Shown here in pieces: positions 31,333 to 43,206 of a DNA stretch of 64,000 nt. The DNA is taken from positions 1 to 64,000 of the forward strand of contig KN805434.1 of assembly GCA_000818945.1 (NCBI GenBank), written 5' to 3'. The notes beneath the pieces were generated by a model, which had not been told where the DNA came from, did not search any database, and saw only the letters and a list, made by a program, of their open reading frames with translations. The position numbers and the translations under genes are program-made. The stretch is from Schizochytrium sp. CCTCC M209059. Its lineage: Eukaryota > Sar > Bigyra > Thraustochytrida > Thraustochytriidae. The first letter of the stretch is position 1. Each line of letters begins with the position of its first letter.

Positions 31333-32937
31333 CTAGAAAAAGGTTTGGAAACTAGCAAACTCTTGGTGTTGCTGGTGCGGGGGATAATACACGTCTCTAT
31401 TGTCGTGGGCATTCTGTGGTTGGGGAGATGGGAGCATCTCGTGTTGGTGCTGACTGTAATACTGTTGATGATGTTGATGTTGATGTTGATGTTGTTGTTG
31501 TTGCTGCTGTTGCTGCTGGTGATGAGGCTGGTGAGGCTGGTGAGGCGAAAACATACGCGACGAATGCGCGTCACCGCGAGAGGTGGACGGCGGGGACACG
31601 AGAGGTCCCATGTCGAGATGCGCCGATGCGCCCGGGGACAACAACGGGCTAGTTGAGCTGCCTTGCCCGCCCATGTGCTGGTGAGGGGTGGATGCGAGGC
31701 TTGCGTTGTTGCTGTTGCCGGCCGAGACATCAATATCGAGACCCATAAAAGCGTCACCCGAGGCGGAAAAGGACGTCGAGAGGGGCTCTAGCTCCGGCAT
31801 AAACGAGCGCGACGAGGACGCCGTAGAAAGTCCCCCCGTGCTCGTGTGGCGAGCAAGGGCCGGGCTCGGGTGGCATGCATAGGGGGAAGAGGGGACGCTG
31901 ACTTCGAGCGAGGCACTACGACGAAAGTTATGCTCGGGGCGAGGGACGCCCTCTTGGTGCTGCGCGGGCGAAGCCAAGACGGGGACAGCAGTGTTGCTCC
32001 AAATGCCCGAGCTGTCCGGGACAGGGCCGGGCGAGGAGGCCCGGAACGAGGGCGAGGACGATGAGGCCGAGAGGTGCAGCGTGTCGAGACTGATGTGGGG
32101 AAGCTGCGAGTCTTGTTGCTGGTGGTGGCTGGGTCCGCCGACGGAATAGCTGCGGCGCGAATGTGCATGGGCGTCGTGGCCTGTGGGCGTAAAGGCGTGT
32201 TGAAAGGAAGATCCTTGAAAGGAGCGAGGCGATGACGGGCCGTTGAGACTACGCGTGCTGCCAGCGCTGCTGTCGGCCAAGGAGGTGGACGAGAGCGTGG
32301 AAAAGGCCCGGTCTGTGCCGAAAAAAGCGTCGTCGGCATCCAAGTTGTAGCTCGCGAGCGAGTGAACGCTATCAATGCTGTTCGAGTGGCTGAGCTCGAA
32401 GCCATGACGATGGTGGAGCTGCATGCTAGCCGCACGCGCAGCGCGTTGGTGCTGGAGGAGGTTCTCCATTTGCTGCTGCTGCTGTTGTTGCACTTGTTGG
32501 TCGCGCGGCCCGGGCGGGAAGACAGCAGAGGCGGACCGAATGCGTGTCTCTACCTCGGGGATGCGGGCAACGCTCTCGGCGTTGAGCGCGGCAAGGGGCG
32601 AGGAAAGCTGGTGCGCCAGGGTGTGGCGCGGGCGGTCGTCCTCATTGGAATCCAGAACAAGTGCGCCGCCTTGCGAGGAGGCCTGCTTTAGCTGCCGTTG
32701 ACGTTGGTGGGCGAGGTGTCGAGGACTTGCCTTGTTGTTCCGGTCCCAAGGGTTAGAGGGCGCGCCGGATTTGGAAGTAGGAGAAGAAGTGGCGGCTGCA
32801 GCAGCGGGAGAAGAGAGAGAAGGGCTCGAGGGCGAGGAGGCTGCGCGCGTAGTGCGTGAATGTGTAGTCGTGCCGTCCTTTTCTTCGATTTCGTGTCCCA
32901 GATTAGCTGCAGAAGAGCGGCGCGACTGTTGCTGTTG

Positions 32938-32980
<43 letters not shown>

Positions 32981-34353
32981 GACTGTTGCGGCTGCGCAGA
33001 GGAGGAGGTGGTGGACTCTTGGCGTGCGACGCAACGCTTGACTTCGACTTGCTTGCCATCGATGACATGCATGCCGACGGTATCTTGTTCGTTGAGGACT
33101 TTATCTACAGATTCGTGGTCCCGAAAGACGACGAAGCCAAACCCTCTGGACTTTTTCGTGTCGCGATTATAAATGACTTCGGCGGACTCAACAGAGCCAT
33201 ACGATTCGAAAAAGTCGCGAAGGGATTCGTGGCCGGTCGCGTAAAGAAGACCACCCACAAAGATTTTGTTGGAAATGATACTGCCTCCTGAGGCGGCAGT
33301 ATTGCCAGATGCGGCTGCATTGGCAGCAGCAGCAGCAGCGGCGGCGGTTGTGGCGTGAGGAGAGGACGAGGATGCATTCGCGTTCTTTGCCTTGGATGTT
33401 TTGGAAGAGGTGCGGGGCGAGGCGAGGGCGCGACCAGCCTCCTTGGACTCGACGCGCGAGGAGGAGGCATTGCCCTTGGCGCTGTTTATGCTAGTGGATC
33501 TACTCTTTCGGCTGCCGGCGGTGGTGGGGGCGCCAATGCTGTCGAGACTGGCCATACTCCCGATGCTAGACTTGCGGGGCTTGGGATTGTGGGCCTCGCG
33601 GGGCGAGAGGCTGAGCTGCGAAAGGTCAGGGACAGCGTCACAATCTTCGTCTCGAGGTTCGCCCTCGAGATGAGCTTCCGAGGTCGCTGGGGATGCGCAG
33701 GTGGTCTTTGCCTTTTGCTGCGGTTGCTGCGTCCGCTTATTTGCGCCCGTGAGAGCGGCACTGTAGGGTGCTGGGATTGAAGAAGGTCCGAACTGGGGCG
33801 AGCTGCGAGGCGTAGCGCGCGTGGGGGCCTTGGTCCCCGGACTTGAGCTCGCGCGGTCAGCGGGACCGTTTGAAGACGTTGTGGACGAGAAGGATGCCTT
33901 GCGCGTCTGCTGACTCGTGGCGGTGGGGGACGTTGCGTTGTTGTTGTTGTTGTTGTTGTTGTTATTGGTAGTGTTGCTGGTGCTGTTATTGGTGGCATTG
34001 CTGGCGGAACGGGGGACGGCAAACTTGGCCTCTACTTTGCGGCCGTCAATCATGTGGTGCGTGTATGATACAACTTCGCTGGCAGCTTTGAGCGATGAAA
34101 AGGTGACAAATCCAAAGCCACGAGAGCGCAGCGTATTTGGATCGCGGAGCACGACGGCGGCCTCGACATTGCCATAGTTCTGAAAGTAGCGCTCGAGGCT
34201 TTCGTCTGTGGTGTCGTACGAGAGCCCTCCGATGAAGAGCTTGTTGGGCTGACCTGCGCTCGGCGTGGTGCTGCTGGGGCTACTGTCGGTGGACTCTCCG
34301 CGACTTTTGCTTCTTGCATGCGCTTTTTTCGAGCCGCTGACCGAGATCGACAT
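31333..34353 (-). CDS. two-RRM RNA-binding protein with polyQ tracts (Musashi/hnRNP A type)
   Basis: 1006 residues from the ATG at 34353 (MSISVSGSKKAHARSK); the open frame extends further, but through microsatellite-derived leader. RRM1 at about 38-113 (RNP2 KLFIGGL; RNP1 RGFGFVTF) and RRM2 at about 362-440 (RNP2 KIFVGGL; RNP1 RGFGFVVF). These paired KLFIGGL/RGFGFVxF motifs are typical of Musashi, DAZAP1 and hnRNP A proteins, which regulate mRNA translation or processing. The inter-RRM linker is unusually long (about 250 residues). After RRM2 come a pure Gln tract (about 455-473), several shorter Gln/His tracts and long Ser/Pro-rich disorder, suggesting condensate or granule behaviour (inference). 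No intron. The targets cannot be told. Confidence 0.9.
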
Positions 34354-34840
34354 GGTGGTGGTTGTGTATATTTGCGGCGACGACGATGATCGTGGCGAGG
34401 TCTCGACTCGCTTTCTTACTACGCTCGAGCAGCAGGAGCAAGGACAGCGAGCGGTCTCTCTCTCTCTCTCTCTCTCTTTCGCCTTTGCTTGCGACGCGCT
34501 TCGCAGCCAAGTAGGCGGCGTCGCTACGCGCTGCGCTGCTGTGCTGCTGTGCCTTGGGCCACGCCACGCCACGCGCGCACGCTCTCGCGCACGTACGTAC
34601 CTGGCGCGGGTGAGATCGGTTCCAGGCGCGACGAGCAGGCTTTGGGCGCCGCCAGGGAGGGAGGGAGGGGGGGGGGATGGATGAAGAAGAAGCAGGAAGG
34701 GGCCAACCAGCCCGACTGGCGCGGCGCGCTCGTTCGTTCGCTCGCTCGCTCGCTCGCTGGATCGCAGCACGTGCCGCTGGGGCTGACGAGGTCGCGGCGG
34801 GCTCCGCGCTCGCCGCTGCCGCCGAGGACCGGCCGACAGG
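34354..34840. other. RRM gene 5' leader
   Basis: CT-rich and GC-rich leader with TC, CTCG and GGGA runs, ending in the GTCT array. No gene. Confidence 0.6.
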
Positions 34841-35177
<337 letters not shown>

Positions 35178-35274
35178 CGTGCGGAAGAAAGAAAAAGAAG
35201 GCAAGTAAGGAAGCAGAGAAGGAGAGAGAGAAAGGGGAAGAAAGAAAGGAACAAGCGCGAGTGCTCAGAGTGAG

Positions 35275-35315
35275 CGATCGATCGACTGATCGATTGATCG
35301 ATCGATCGATCGATC
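35275..35315. repeat. GATC tetranucleotide repeat
   Basis: Imperfect GATC/GATT run about 100 bp after the GTCT array. Similar GATC runs occur at 35.66 and 49.35 kb. Confidence 0.85.
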
Positions 35316-35628
35316 CCTCAAGTTGCTCTGCTCTGCTCTGCTCTGCTCTCTGCTCTGCTCGGCTCCGTTTCCTGCGAACCGCTCACGCTGGCTGCGCCTG
35401 CCTTGCCTTGCCTTGCCTGGCCTCGTCTCGCCTCGCCTTCCTGGCCTGCCTGCGGCGTCGGGCGGACGGTCGGCCGGGCTCGCTCGTCGCGTCCGTCTGT
35501 TGGCGAGCCGTCGACCTCCGCTCGCTGCGCCGGGCTCGAGCTGCGCGGGGCTCGAGCTGCGCGGGCTCGCGCGTGTCAGTCTGTCTGTGGACACGGCGCG
35601 GCGCGGCAGGGAGGGCGGGCGCGAGGGC

Positions 35629-35690
35629 GGGCGATTGGGCGATTGGGCGATTGGGCGATTGGGCGATCGATCGATCGATCGATCGGGGAT
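35629..35690. repeat. (GGGCGATT)n followed by GATC run
   Basis: Four to five GGGCGATT octamers pass without a break into GATCGATC units. Confidence 0.85.
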
Positions 35691-36677
35691 GGATTGACGA
35701 GCGAGCGAGCGATCAATCCCTGGATCGAAGAAGGATCGACGGATCGAGGGCCGGATTTGAATCCCGCCTGGCCGCTCGAGGCCCGTCTTGTCTTGTCTCG
35801 CGCGCCGCAAAGACCGCTTGCTTGCGCAGAGGCCCGTTCGCTGTCTCGCGCGCTGTCCGCCGCCGCAGTCAGACACGCACGCACGCACGCACGCGGACGT
35901 GCGAGGCAGGCAGGACACACGCACGCAGTGCAGGCACGCGTGCTCGGCACGCACGCGACACGGGCTGCCTCCTCCTCCTCTCGCAGGGTCCCGGCCTGAG
36001 AACTGGCTGGCCTTGCGAAGCAGCCAGCTGCTGCAGCGCGCTCTCGCTCGCGCTCTCGCTCGCGCTCCCGCTCTCGCTGCCGCTGCTGCCGCTGCCGCTG
36101 CTGTCGCTGCCGACGGCTCCGCGTGCCTCCTCGATGCCGGTTTGCCGCGCCGGAATTCGAAATGCCTCTGCCGCCGCCAGGATTTCGAATTCTCCAGCAA
36201 GCAGAACAGAACTTGCTTTGCGGCCAAGGCTTTGAATCGATCGCCCAAGCTGCCGCTGCAGCTTTGGGACGCGCCCGTGCCGCGCTTGTTCAAGTCCAAG
36301 CCTTGCAAGTTCGGCTTCGGCTTCGAGTTCGAGTTCAAGCTCGACTTCGAGTCGGCTGCCTCTGCTCCAAGGATCGGTCCTGCGATCGCCCGCACTCCGA
36401 CGAGGAGAAATGGGCTGCCGTCGGTCCATCGCCTGCCCGCCTCGCCGCCTTCCGTGCATGCCTTCGCTCCGCTTCTCTCCTCCCTCCCAGGCGGGGCGGG
36501 ACCGAGGGATCTCGGAGCGGAGGCCGGGAAAGCAGAACGTCCGCAGCAAGCGCTCGCGGCTCCGCGTCCGCGCGGCGGCTGCTGCAGGCCCTGCGAGCAA
36601 GCCGGCCAGCCAGCCAGCCAGCGCTGCCGCGGGGCAAGTCGACGCGCGGCGGCGCGGCGGCCGGCCGGCCAGCCAGC

Positions 36678-36712
<35 letters not shown>

Positions 36713-37933
36713 GGGCGCCGCGTCGCGGCAGGTCGGTCGCGCACGGGCGAAGAACCCGAACTAAGAAAACACCACGAAAAGCAGAGCAGAACTCTGCAGA
36801 GCAGAACTCTGTAGAGCAGAACTCAGAACTCCGACTCGGACTCGGACCCGGACTCGGCCTCGGACTCGAAACCGCACGGTCACAGACACGCAGGCACGCA
36901 CGCGTGCTGCAGCTGGCTGGCGTGGCTGCACCACGCACGACGCGACCGAGGGCGCTGGACCGGCCGGCCGAACGCCCCGGCCTCGGCGTCCTCCTCGCCA
37001 CCGCGAGCGTCCTTAGGCCGCGAGCGCAACAAAGACGAGAAAGGAAAGGAAAGGAAAGGAAAAGGAAAGGAGAGAGAGAACTCGGACAACTTGAAGGCGG
37101 CAGAACGAGGGGATCAAAAGAGGGCGCCGCCCGCCGGGTCCGGGATAGGAGCACCACCCACATGACCTGCGCGATAATAAAATGAGACAGCGTGCGCACG
37201 GCGGGCTGTGGGGCAAGAGCTTCCAAACGCCTCTTTCGTGAGGCGACACCTGGCCAACGCGCGGGAGTGGTGCTGTGGGAATCTGCCTACCAGTGGACGT
37301 GGTGGACGAGGCGCGGAGAAAAGCGCGAGTAGGCGGACGGAAAGCGCAGTGGCGCAGGTCGAGACTTGATCAGTGGTACACTGCATTTGCTCGAGAAGAA
37401 GAGGGCGGGATCCGCACTCTGTGCGGAAGATTGCAGCGACAGAAAGCATCCGTCATACGGAGGCCACTGGGACCCACCACGAGGTCTCGGCGGGGAAGCA
37501 TCAGAGGAGCGAGGGGAAATCGAGGTGTCAGTGGCGAGGAGCCGAAAGTTAAGACGCGTGCTGGCTGGGACGATTCGCACCGACACCCCGCAGTGTGAGA
37601 TGCGGCTCTGTCGCTTCTTCGGAAAGTTCTCATCCTCGTACCAAACCAGGTTCCATTTACCAGTTTTTATAGTGTCCTGGAATTTTTGTCTTGTAGGATC
37701 TACACGTCTTTGCCATACATGCAATACATGGTCGAACGCAGCAGAACGCAGGTTAGGGGGTGTGCACTACATCAAAGGGGTACGCGCGCGGACCCTGAGA
37801 GCGCGAGCGGAGAGAGAATGGACTCCCCCTCGCCGCAGCGGCATTGGAGAATGAAGGGACGAACGAAGACCAAAAGGCGAGCTGGAGCGCGCAGGACGCA
37901 AAGGAGCGGACGACGGGTACAGACGCACACGCG

Positions 37934-38761
37934 ATGCCGGGCCGTCACCACTCTGCGCAGGAGCTCGAGTTCTTCAAGGAGGCGTACAAGAAGGACGAGC
38001 GCCACGCCTATGGAGGCCACACTCTCGACCTCATCGACCATACGCTAGGCAAGCGCTACGGGAATACCAACGCCGAAAAATTTAGACGCGAGTTCAAGCG
38101 AGGCATTGCCGAAGTCGAAAATGCTCTCACTGCGCAAAAACTTGCCATGTCGGACGCCTTTGTTCAAATGGAGTATGACCGCGTCAACGCGCGCAAGATG
38201 GACCCCGGGGCCCGCGGGACCGACGCCAACGCTGCCTCCACGAAGCCTACACAGACAAGGGCTCCGGGCGGTAAGGCTTCCAACTCATTGGCCGGAATCG
38301 CGGCAAAGCGCCGCGCACAAGAGGCCAGTCAGCGCCACGACGCTCTCCAACGTGGCCTTGCTGTCTTGAACGACGAGCTCTCGCGTCTCGACCCAGACGG
38401 TTCCCGAGCCCAAGCAAGATTTGATGCTAACCACGGCGGTGGTAGTGACCAAACGGCAAATCGTGAAATTCGTAGCCGCCGCCGCCGCCGCGGGGACATG
38501 GACAATGAGGCCGCAACGCGTATGAAGATGCGCTCAGATCTCGAAAAGCGCGCCCAGCAGATTACCCACGCTGAAGCTCATCGCATTCACATTGGCAATC
38601 AGTACACCACAATGCAAGGCAGGGACTTCGCAAGACCTGATCTGGTCGACATTATGCTCGAACCCAACTTCAACGCAAACAATTTCAAGAATGCGCGCAA
38701 CACGCGCTTTGCAGCTGCTCGCACCGTAGCCATCGACCTTTTCGGGGAGAAACGATTTTGA
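37934..38761 (+). CDS. coiled-coil protein of unknown function
   Basis: 275 residues from the ATG at 37934 (MPGRHHSAQELEFF). The frame is open 30 codons further up with plausible charged residues (ENEGTNEDQKASW) but no ATG, so an upstream exon joined near 37838 (CCGCAG) is possible. The protein is helical and charged. Its N-terminus has YKKDERHAYGGHTLDLIDHTLGKR-type residues, the middle a Gly/Thr linker, then basic RRRRRR and a helical C-terminus ending in VAIDLFGEKRF. Codon use and compositional balance support a real gene. I do not recognise the family. Confidence 0.7.
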   Translation: MPGRHHSAQELEFFKEAYKKDERHAYGGHTLDLIDHTLGKRYGNTNAEKFRREFKRGIAEVENALTAQKLAMSDAFVQMEYDRVNARKMDPGARGTDANAASTKPTQTRAPGGKASNSLAGIAAKRRAQEASQRHDALQRGLAVLNDELSRLDPDGSRAQARFDANHGGGSDQTANREIRSRRRRRGDMDNEAATRMKMRSDLEKRAQQITHAEAHRIHIGNQYTTMQGRDFARPDLVDIMLEPNFNANNFKNARNTRFAAARTVAIDLFGEKRF

Positions 38762-39391
38762 TGATTTCTTACTTCATCTTTTTCTTTTTGTGTGTTCACA
38801 TATCGACGTTCTCTTTGTGGTAAGCTGCCTTGCATCAATCAGAAATAGAAAGGATTTTTTCTTTTCTTTTTCTTTAAAAATCTAATTTCTTTGAATAAAT
38901 CTTTGTCAGCAGGACGTTTTGGCAGCATTGACAACCTTGCTGTGTCATGACAAGAAGTGGATATTTTACTTGCTCAACAGCGCAAAGCCCAAAGATATGT
39001 GGGAAGCTGGACCGCTTTACAACGCCAGGCCCAAAGATTTGAGAGAATCTGGGCCGGACAAAGAGGAGCGAGCGCAAATGCTGGCTCTTGGCCTCGATAT
39101 CTAATTTCTAAAAGAATATACACACGAAGTGCGGGCACAGTGGTCGGCAATGATAGTTGAGTTATATGTACTAATGATTGGCGCATGAGCACCGCTGCCA
39201 TCCGTTTCATCGCTCTGCGTTATTTCCTTAAAGCATTTGTCGAAGCGATGTTTTCTCAATAAAGAGCCATTCTTTGCAATCTTTGCAATCTATCAGTACA
39301 AGCCAGACTCTGCGCTGTAACGTTCAGGAACTACAGCGTTCAGATCGCGGTCGCCCCAGGTTTGAAGGAAACCAAAGAGAAAAATTGTACG
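38762..39391. other. convergent 3' intergenic
   Basis: AT-rich DNA between the coiled-coil gene and the SCOC-like gene. It contains a degenerate direct repeat (GCCCAAAGAT..TG..GAA.CTGG.CCG) at about 38984-39058. The short frame at 38919-39104 only reflects that repeat. Confidence 0.5.
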
Positions 39392-39842
39392 TTATGCCAG
39401 TGAGGTACGACGAACTGGAGTCTTGGTCTTCTCCATTAGATTATCAATGTACTGTCTGAGAACAGCATCCTCCTCTTCGAGCTCACTCGATTGGAGAACC
39501 ACGCGGCGATGCTGTGCACTTGCACCTATAAAGTTTCAAATGGTGAGCCAAAACGTACTGCTTTCCACGACATCCCAAATCGAAACATCCGTGGGCAACT
39601 TACGGACAGCATTCTCTTGCACCGCCTCCGCCTCGCTCTGCAGCTGGCGAACGTCCATGTTATTGAGCGCGCGCACCCGGCGTTTGAGCGCCGCCGCGTC
39701 CATCGTTGCGATGGGATCTGCGAAGATTTGCCACCTTGACAGAGAGATCCGTTGTCCCCCCTTCTCACTTCACTATCATTTCTTGAAACCAGGCGTCATG
39801 CTCGATAAAAATCTGTAAAAGCGCCCCAATGTCGCTGGCCAT
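39392..39842 (-). CDS. SCOC-like short coiled-coil protein, three exons
   Basis: Exons on the minus strand: 39769-39842, 39604-39734 and 39392-39525, total 339 nt, giving 112 residues in one frame. Intron 2 is 78 nt (GTAAGT ... TATAG). Intron 1 is only 34 nt (GTGAGA ... CAAG), but both ends are canonical and phases agree. The C-terminal third is a coiled coil ending EEEDAVLRQYIDNLM. This closely resembles the ENQVLGQYIENLM end of SCOC, a Golgi protein that binds Arl1 and FEZ1 and acts in traffic and autophagy. The N-terminal exon (MASDIGALLQIFIEHDAWF) has no match I know, so translation might instead begin at the internal Met in exon 2. The gene was built by hand from splice signals. Confidence 0.62.
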
Positions 39843-41672
39843 GGTGGCAGCACCACTGCATTTCTTTATTCGTCTGCCTACCTGACCTACCAAGTTGGCT
39901 AGCGTACCATTCATTTTACATTCACAACAATCTTCGAAGAAGGGAGGGAGGGACAGATAGGAGAGAGACTAGCAGGAAGGTAGTAAGTAGTAGGCTCGGG
40001 TTCTCCTCCTCCCTCCCTCTGTCTGTCTGTCTCCGAGACGAGAACCTACGGAGAACCTGCTCGCACGACAGGTGGAAAGGGGCTAGAATGCACGTCATTG
40101 AAAGGCATGCTAACATGGAGTAAATTGGCACTAAGTCTTGTTTTAAAAACCTCTTTAGCAGACCAAGTAGCATTCAGAGCACATATTCAAATATACCGCT
40201 GCGCTCCGACTGCACGAGACTTGCACATTTTTAGGGGGTACTATGCACGTCTACGGAATTTGCGAGAGCGTGACACGAAAATCATCCCCGTTCTCCAGTG
40301 CGATAGGGGGTATTTTAAAAGTCTAGAATCACAGACTTGCATGGATGCAGCAGATGACACAAGTCTCGTTTTACAAATACGTTTACCAGACAACAGATCA
40401 GTCTCAAATGATAGATACCTTCAAGGTCGATGTTCACATAGATCCCTGTAGGGGGTATCTGAGGACTCTCCAGAGACCGACCTTTTCGGCAATTGGGAGG
40501 CGAGCGAGCGTGTACCTCCAGCGTTTACGGGTGCACTCTGGACCTTCCTTGTCCTCGAGGTTTACATACGCATTTCGTTTTTCCGGGTCTTGTATCTAAG
40601 TCGACTCTCCAGACCCGGCGTCAATCCGCATGCTTGTCACCCTGTCTGCGTCTTCCTCGACCGGACGTCGAAGGGGGGCAGGCAGCTGTCTTTGCGCCCG
40701 GCCAGCCATGCGTTCAGCCCCGCCCGAGACAAGCGGCGGCTCGGCTCTTCGCCCGAAATCTCGAAAGTCCACGCATGGCCGCTGTACAGCCAGACGGACA
40801 GCACTTCGACGCCGCCACGAACGCCCGCGCTGGCGCTTTCGCTTCCCCCCAAGGCGCGATCTTCGCTGAGCCCGCTGGCACTATCGCGTCCCGGAGTACG
40901 GCTCGTGCAGCCGCGCTGCTGCTGGAGTCGATCGAGTCCCACGTTATCAGATAGATCCTCGCTGTCTCCAACTTCGAGCAGTACACACCGGGGTCCCCGT
41001 TCCGTCGCGCGAACCCGGACCCGGAGCCGCAAGCGCGCGGGTTCTCAGGCTGTCACCGTGTTGCGGACTACGTTGTTGGACCTCGTACCGCTGCCGGACG
41101 GGAGAAGGGACTCGGCCATGACGTCGGGCCTCGACCGCGACGTGACGAGTCGTCTCGACTCCAGCGGGCGGCAGCGGGCAGCTGCTGCTCAGCAGGCTGC
41201 TGCTGCAGCGCGGTTGTGCGTGTCGTCGCAGGGCGAGCGCGGTCTCGGCGCGCACTCGCAGCGCACGGAGCGGCTCTTGGCCCGCCAAAGAGAAAAAGAG
41301 ACGGAAACCGCCGCGCAGCCTGATTAAGAGTCGCTACCGCGCAGCTAGGAGCGACGCCGGCGGGGAAGAGAGTGTGTGTGCGTGTGTATACGTAGTAGTA
41401 CGCTGGCGCTCGCTTCTCTTCTGGCCTAACTACGTACTGATATCTGGCCGGGCTGACAGTCACGATAGTACACGTGGGACAGCGACAGCGACCCGCAAGT
41501 TCTCCTTCGGGCTCGCGGGAAGCAAGGCAAGGCGAGGCAGATCAGAATCAAGCTGACTTGGAACCCGCGCGCACGAGAGCTCGAAAGCGGAGAGCACGCA
41601 GCAGCAGAGCGCGCAGAGCGTGGCCAGGCGCAACGAAAGCAACACAGACAGAAAGAAGAGCGGCAGCGGAAC
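39843..41672. other. 1.8-kb spacer upstream of the PX-like gene
   Basis: Contains three exact TAGGGGGTA motifs (listed separately), AT-rich DNA to 40.5 kb and GC-rich DNA after. Frames at 40493-40954 and 40590-41327 (+) and 41068-41463 (-) overlap one another and lack domains. No supported gene. Confidence 0.5.
40232..40457. repeat. three copies of TAGGGGGTA
   Basis: Exact 9-mers at 40232-40240, 40304-40312 and 40449-40457, spaced 72 and 145 bp (close to one and two steps of 72). Each is followed 12 nt later by TCT. Either a decayed tandem repeat or a set of protein-binding sites. Confidence 0.6.
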
Positions 41673-42428
41673 ATGTGCAAGAGCGTGCTCATGGAGGCCA
41701 CGTGCACGAACAACACCGCCGCGGGCACGGTCGCCACGGCGCGGTGGGACATGGTCAGTCTCGGCTGGCACAGCGGACGCAGCATTGGAAACGCCGCCAT
41801 CAAGGATAACGCAGAGGGTCTTTGCGTCCGGGAGCAAGCCGTATCGCCCGCGGCCGGCGCGCACGTACAAGAGTCCCAGCGCAAGATGCGCGCGCCTCTG
41901 CTCGTCGGCAAGTACGGCGCAAACCGGAGCCTTGCGCTCTCGCAGCTCTTCGTCTGCGTTGGCGGCATCGAGACCTCGACGATGTGCTGTATCGCTTACC
42001 GCGAGTACGTCTTTGCAGTGATTGTCGAAGACCCCCGAACACAGCTCCAGCGCGAGTTTACCGTGTCTATGCGCTACAAATGCGCTCGTCAGATCCTTGT
42101 CGACGGGCTGCGAGCTCAGGCCGCTGCGCTTGGTCTCAACGCTGACCTCGAGGAATTCGTTCAAACGGAATTTCCGCGCAAACACTTTAGCTTCGGAGGC
42201 GCATCCACAGATTTTGCCTTTGCTGAGGGCCGCGCAATTGCGCTTCAGACCTATCTCAGCAAGCTTGCCAGGCGCCTCGAAACACTTGTCAGCGAGTCAG
42301 ACGCCGATCGCGCCACCGCAGCGCAAACGCTCATGGTATGGGTCGTTGAAAATCTCTTGGGGGTGCACGTAGACGACATGATCTCGTCCTTCCAGCGCAT
42401 GAGCCAAGTCTTCGCGCCCGTACGCTAA
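41673..42428 (+). CDS. PX-domain-like protein (tentative)
   Basis: 251 residues from the ATG at 41673. The first 100 residues are not recognised. From about 105 to 205 the order of elements resembles a PX fold: beta strands (EYVFAVIVEDP; REFTVSMRYK), a helix, FPRKHFSFG where PX domains have their proline turn, and RAIALQTYLSKL, which fits the R-x(3)-L-x(2)-YL helix motif. PX domains bind phosphoinositides on endosomes. The usual basic RRYSDF strand is not obvious, so lipid binding is uncertain. The last 40 residues form a helix (MVWVVENLLGVHVDDMISSF). No intron is seen. Confidence 0.5.
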   Translation: MCKSVLMEATCTNNTAAGTVATARWDMVSLGWHSGRSIGNAAIKDNAEGLCVREQAVSPAAGAHVQESQRKMRAPLLVGKYGANRSLALSQLFVCVGGIETSTMCCIAYREYVFAVIVEDPRTQLQREFTVSMRYKCARQILVDGLRAQAAALGLNADLEEFVQTEFPRKHFSFGGASTDFAFAEGRAIALQTYLSKLARRLETLVSESDADRATAAQTLMVWVVENLLGVHVDDMISSFQRMSQVFAPVR

Positions 42429-43206
42429 AGATCTGGCAATGTGTACATCTAAAATCCGCCATCGCCCCCTGTATGGAATATATTTCAACCTTTTGTACAA
42501 TAAATTATGTAAATTATCTATAACGTCACACAAGGTGATCGATCATCCTCTTTTACGCAGTGTCCTACGTGCTGATCAGCGTGCCATTTCTCGGCTTTAG
42601 AGTGTAACACGGGCCGGTTCGCTAGCCCAACAAACGACTCGTGAATCTCCTCATCCGCCCATCACCTGGGTCCTCATGGTCTTCGTGTCCTTTTTCCCGA
42701 TCCCAGTTTTCCCGCGATCCTACTAGAACCGTCCACATGAATGACAGTCCTCGACGCTTGCCCAGGCCAAGAGCCATCTTAGCCAGCTCCGATTCCGCTT
42801 ATTTAATCTCATTTTTCGTTTTGTTATGTTTTTTTAAAGAACCTGGCGAGTACTCCCAGCCTTCCACTTGCAGCTCAAGAGAACCGCAGAACGCGAGTAT
42901 ATGCCTTGCCTTCCATTTGCAGCCAACAAATAAACACGCAACGGAAGCTTCACATCGACCGCTTCTACCACCTCGAGTTGAACAGGTTCTTGTTCTTATT
43001 GAAGAAAGTAAGCCCCATACTTGATTAATCGAGCTGGGACTGCCAGCGACAGGCTACGCGCGATGACCTTAAGCCACTAGTCAGGTTCTCAAAGCTGACC
43101 CGATGAAGCAGCAGCAAACGCAATGATGCAGTAGTTGACGCAATGATGCAGCAGCAAAAGCAAAACGTGAAGTGAAGCATCGCACGCGCAGAGGCAGTCA
43201 AATCGC
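42429..43206. other. intergenic, PX-like to TPR gene
   Basis: AT-balanced DNA without a supported gene. A direct repeat of ACGCAATGATGCAG occurs at about 43117-43152, just upstream of the TPR gene. Confidence 0.55.

Larger units (their letters stand above)
35178..37933. other. 2.8-kb gene-poor region, low complexity
   Basis: Very GC-rich and repeat-laden to about 37.1 kb, then more balanced. Both strands hold frames of 465-653 codons, but their products are Arg/Ala/Ser strings without domains and overlap antisense. The segment 37.3-37.75 kb is less biased and open on both strands (163 and 145 codons) but recognisable on neither. It could hold a diverged exon or be promoter for the gene at 37.9 kb. 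Confidence 0.45.

Noticed and set aside
37287..37724. 145-codon minus-strand frame (KTGKWNLVWYEDENF)
   Set aside because: Protein-like in places, but it lacks an ATG, overlaps an equally open plus frame and matches no family I know.
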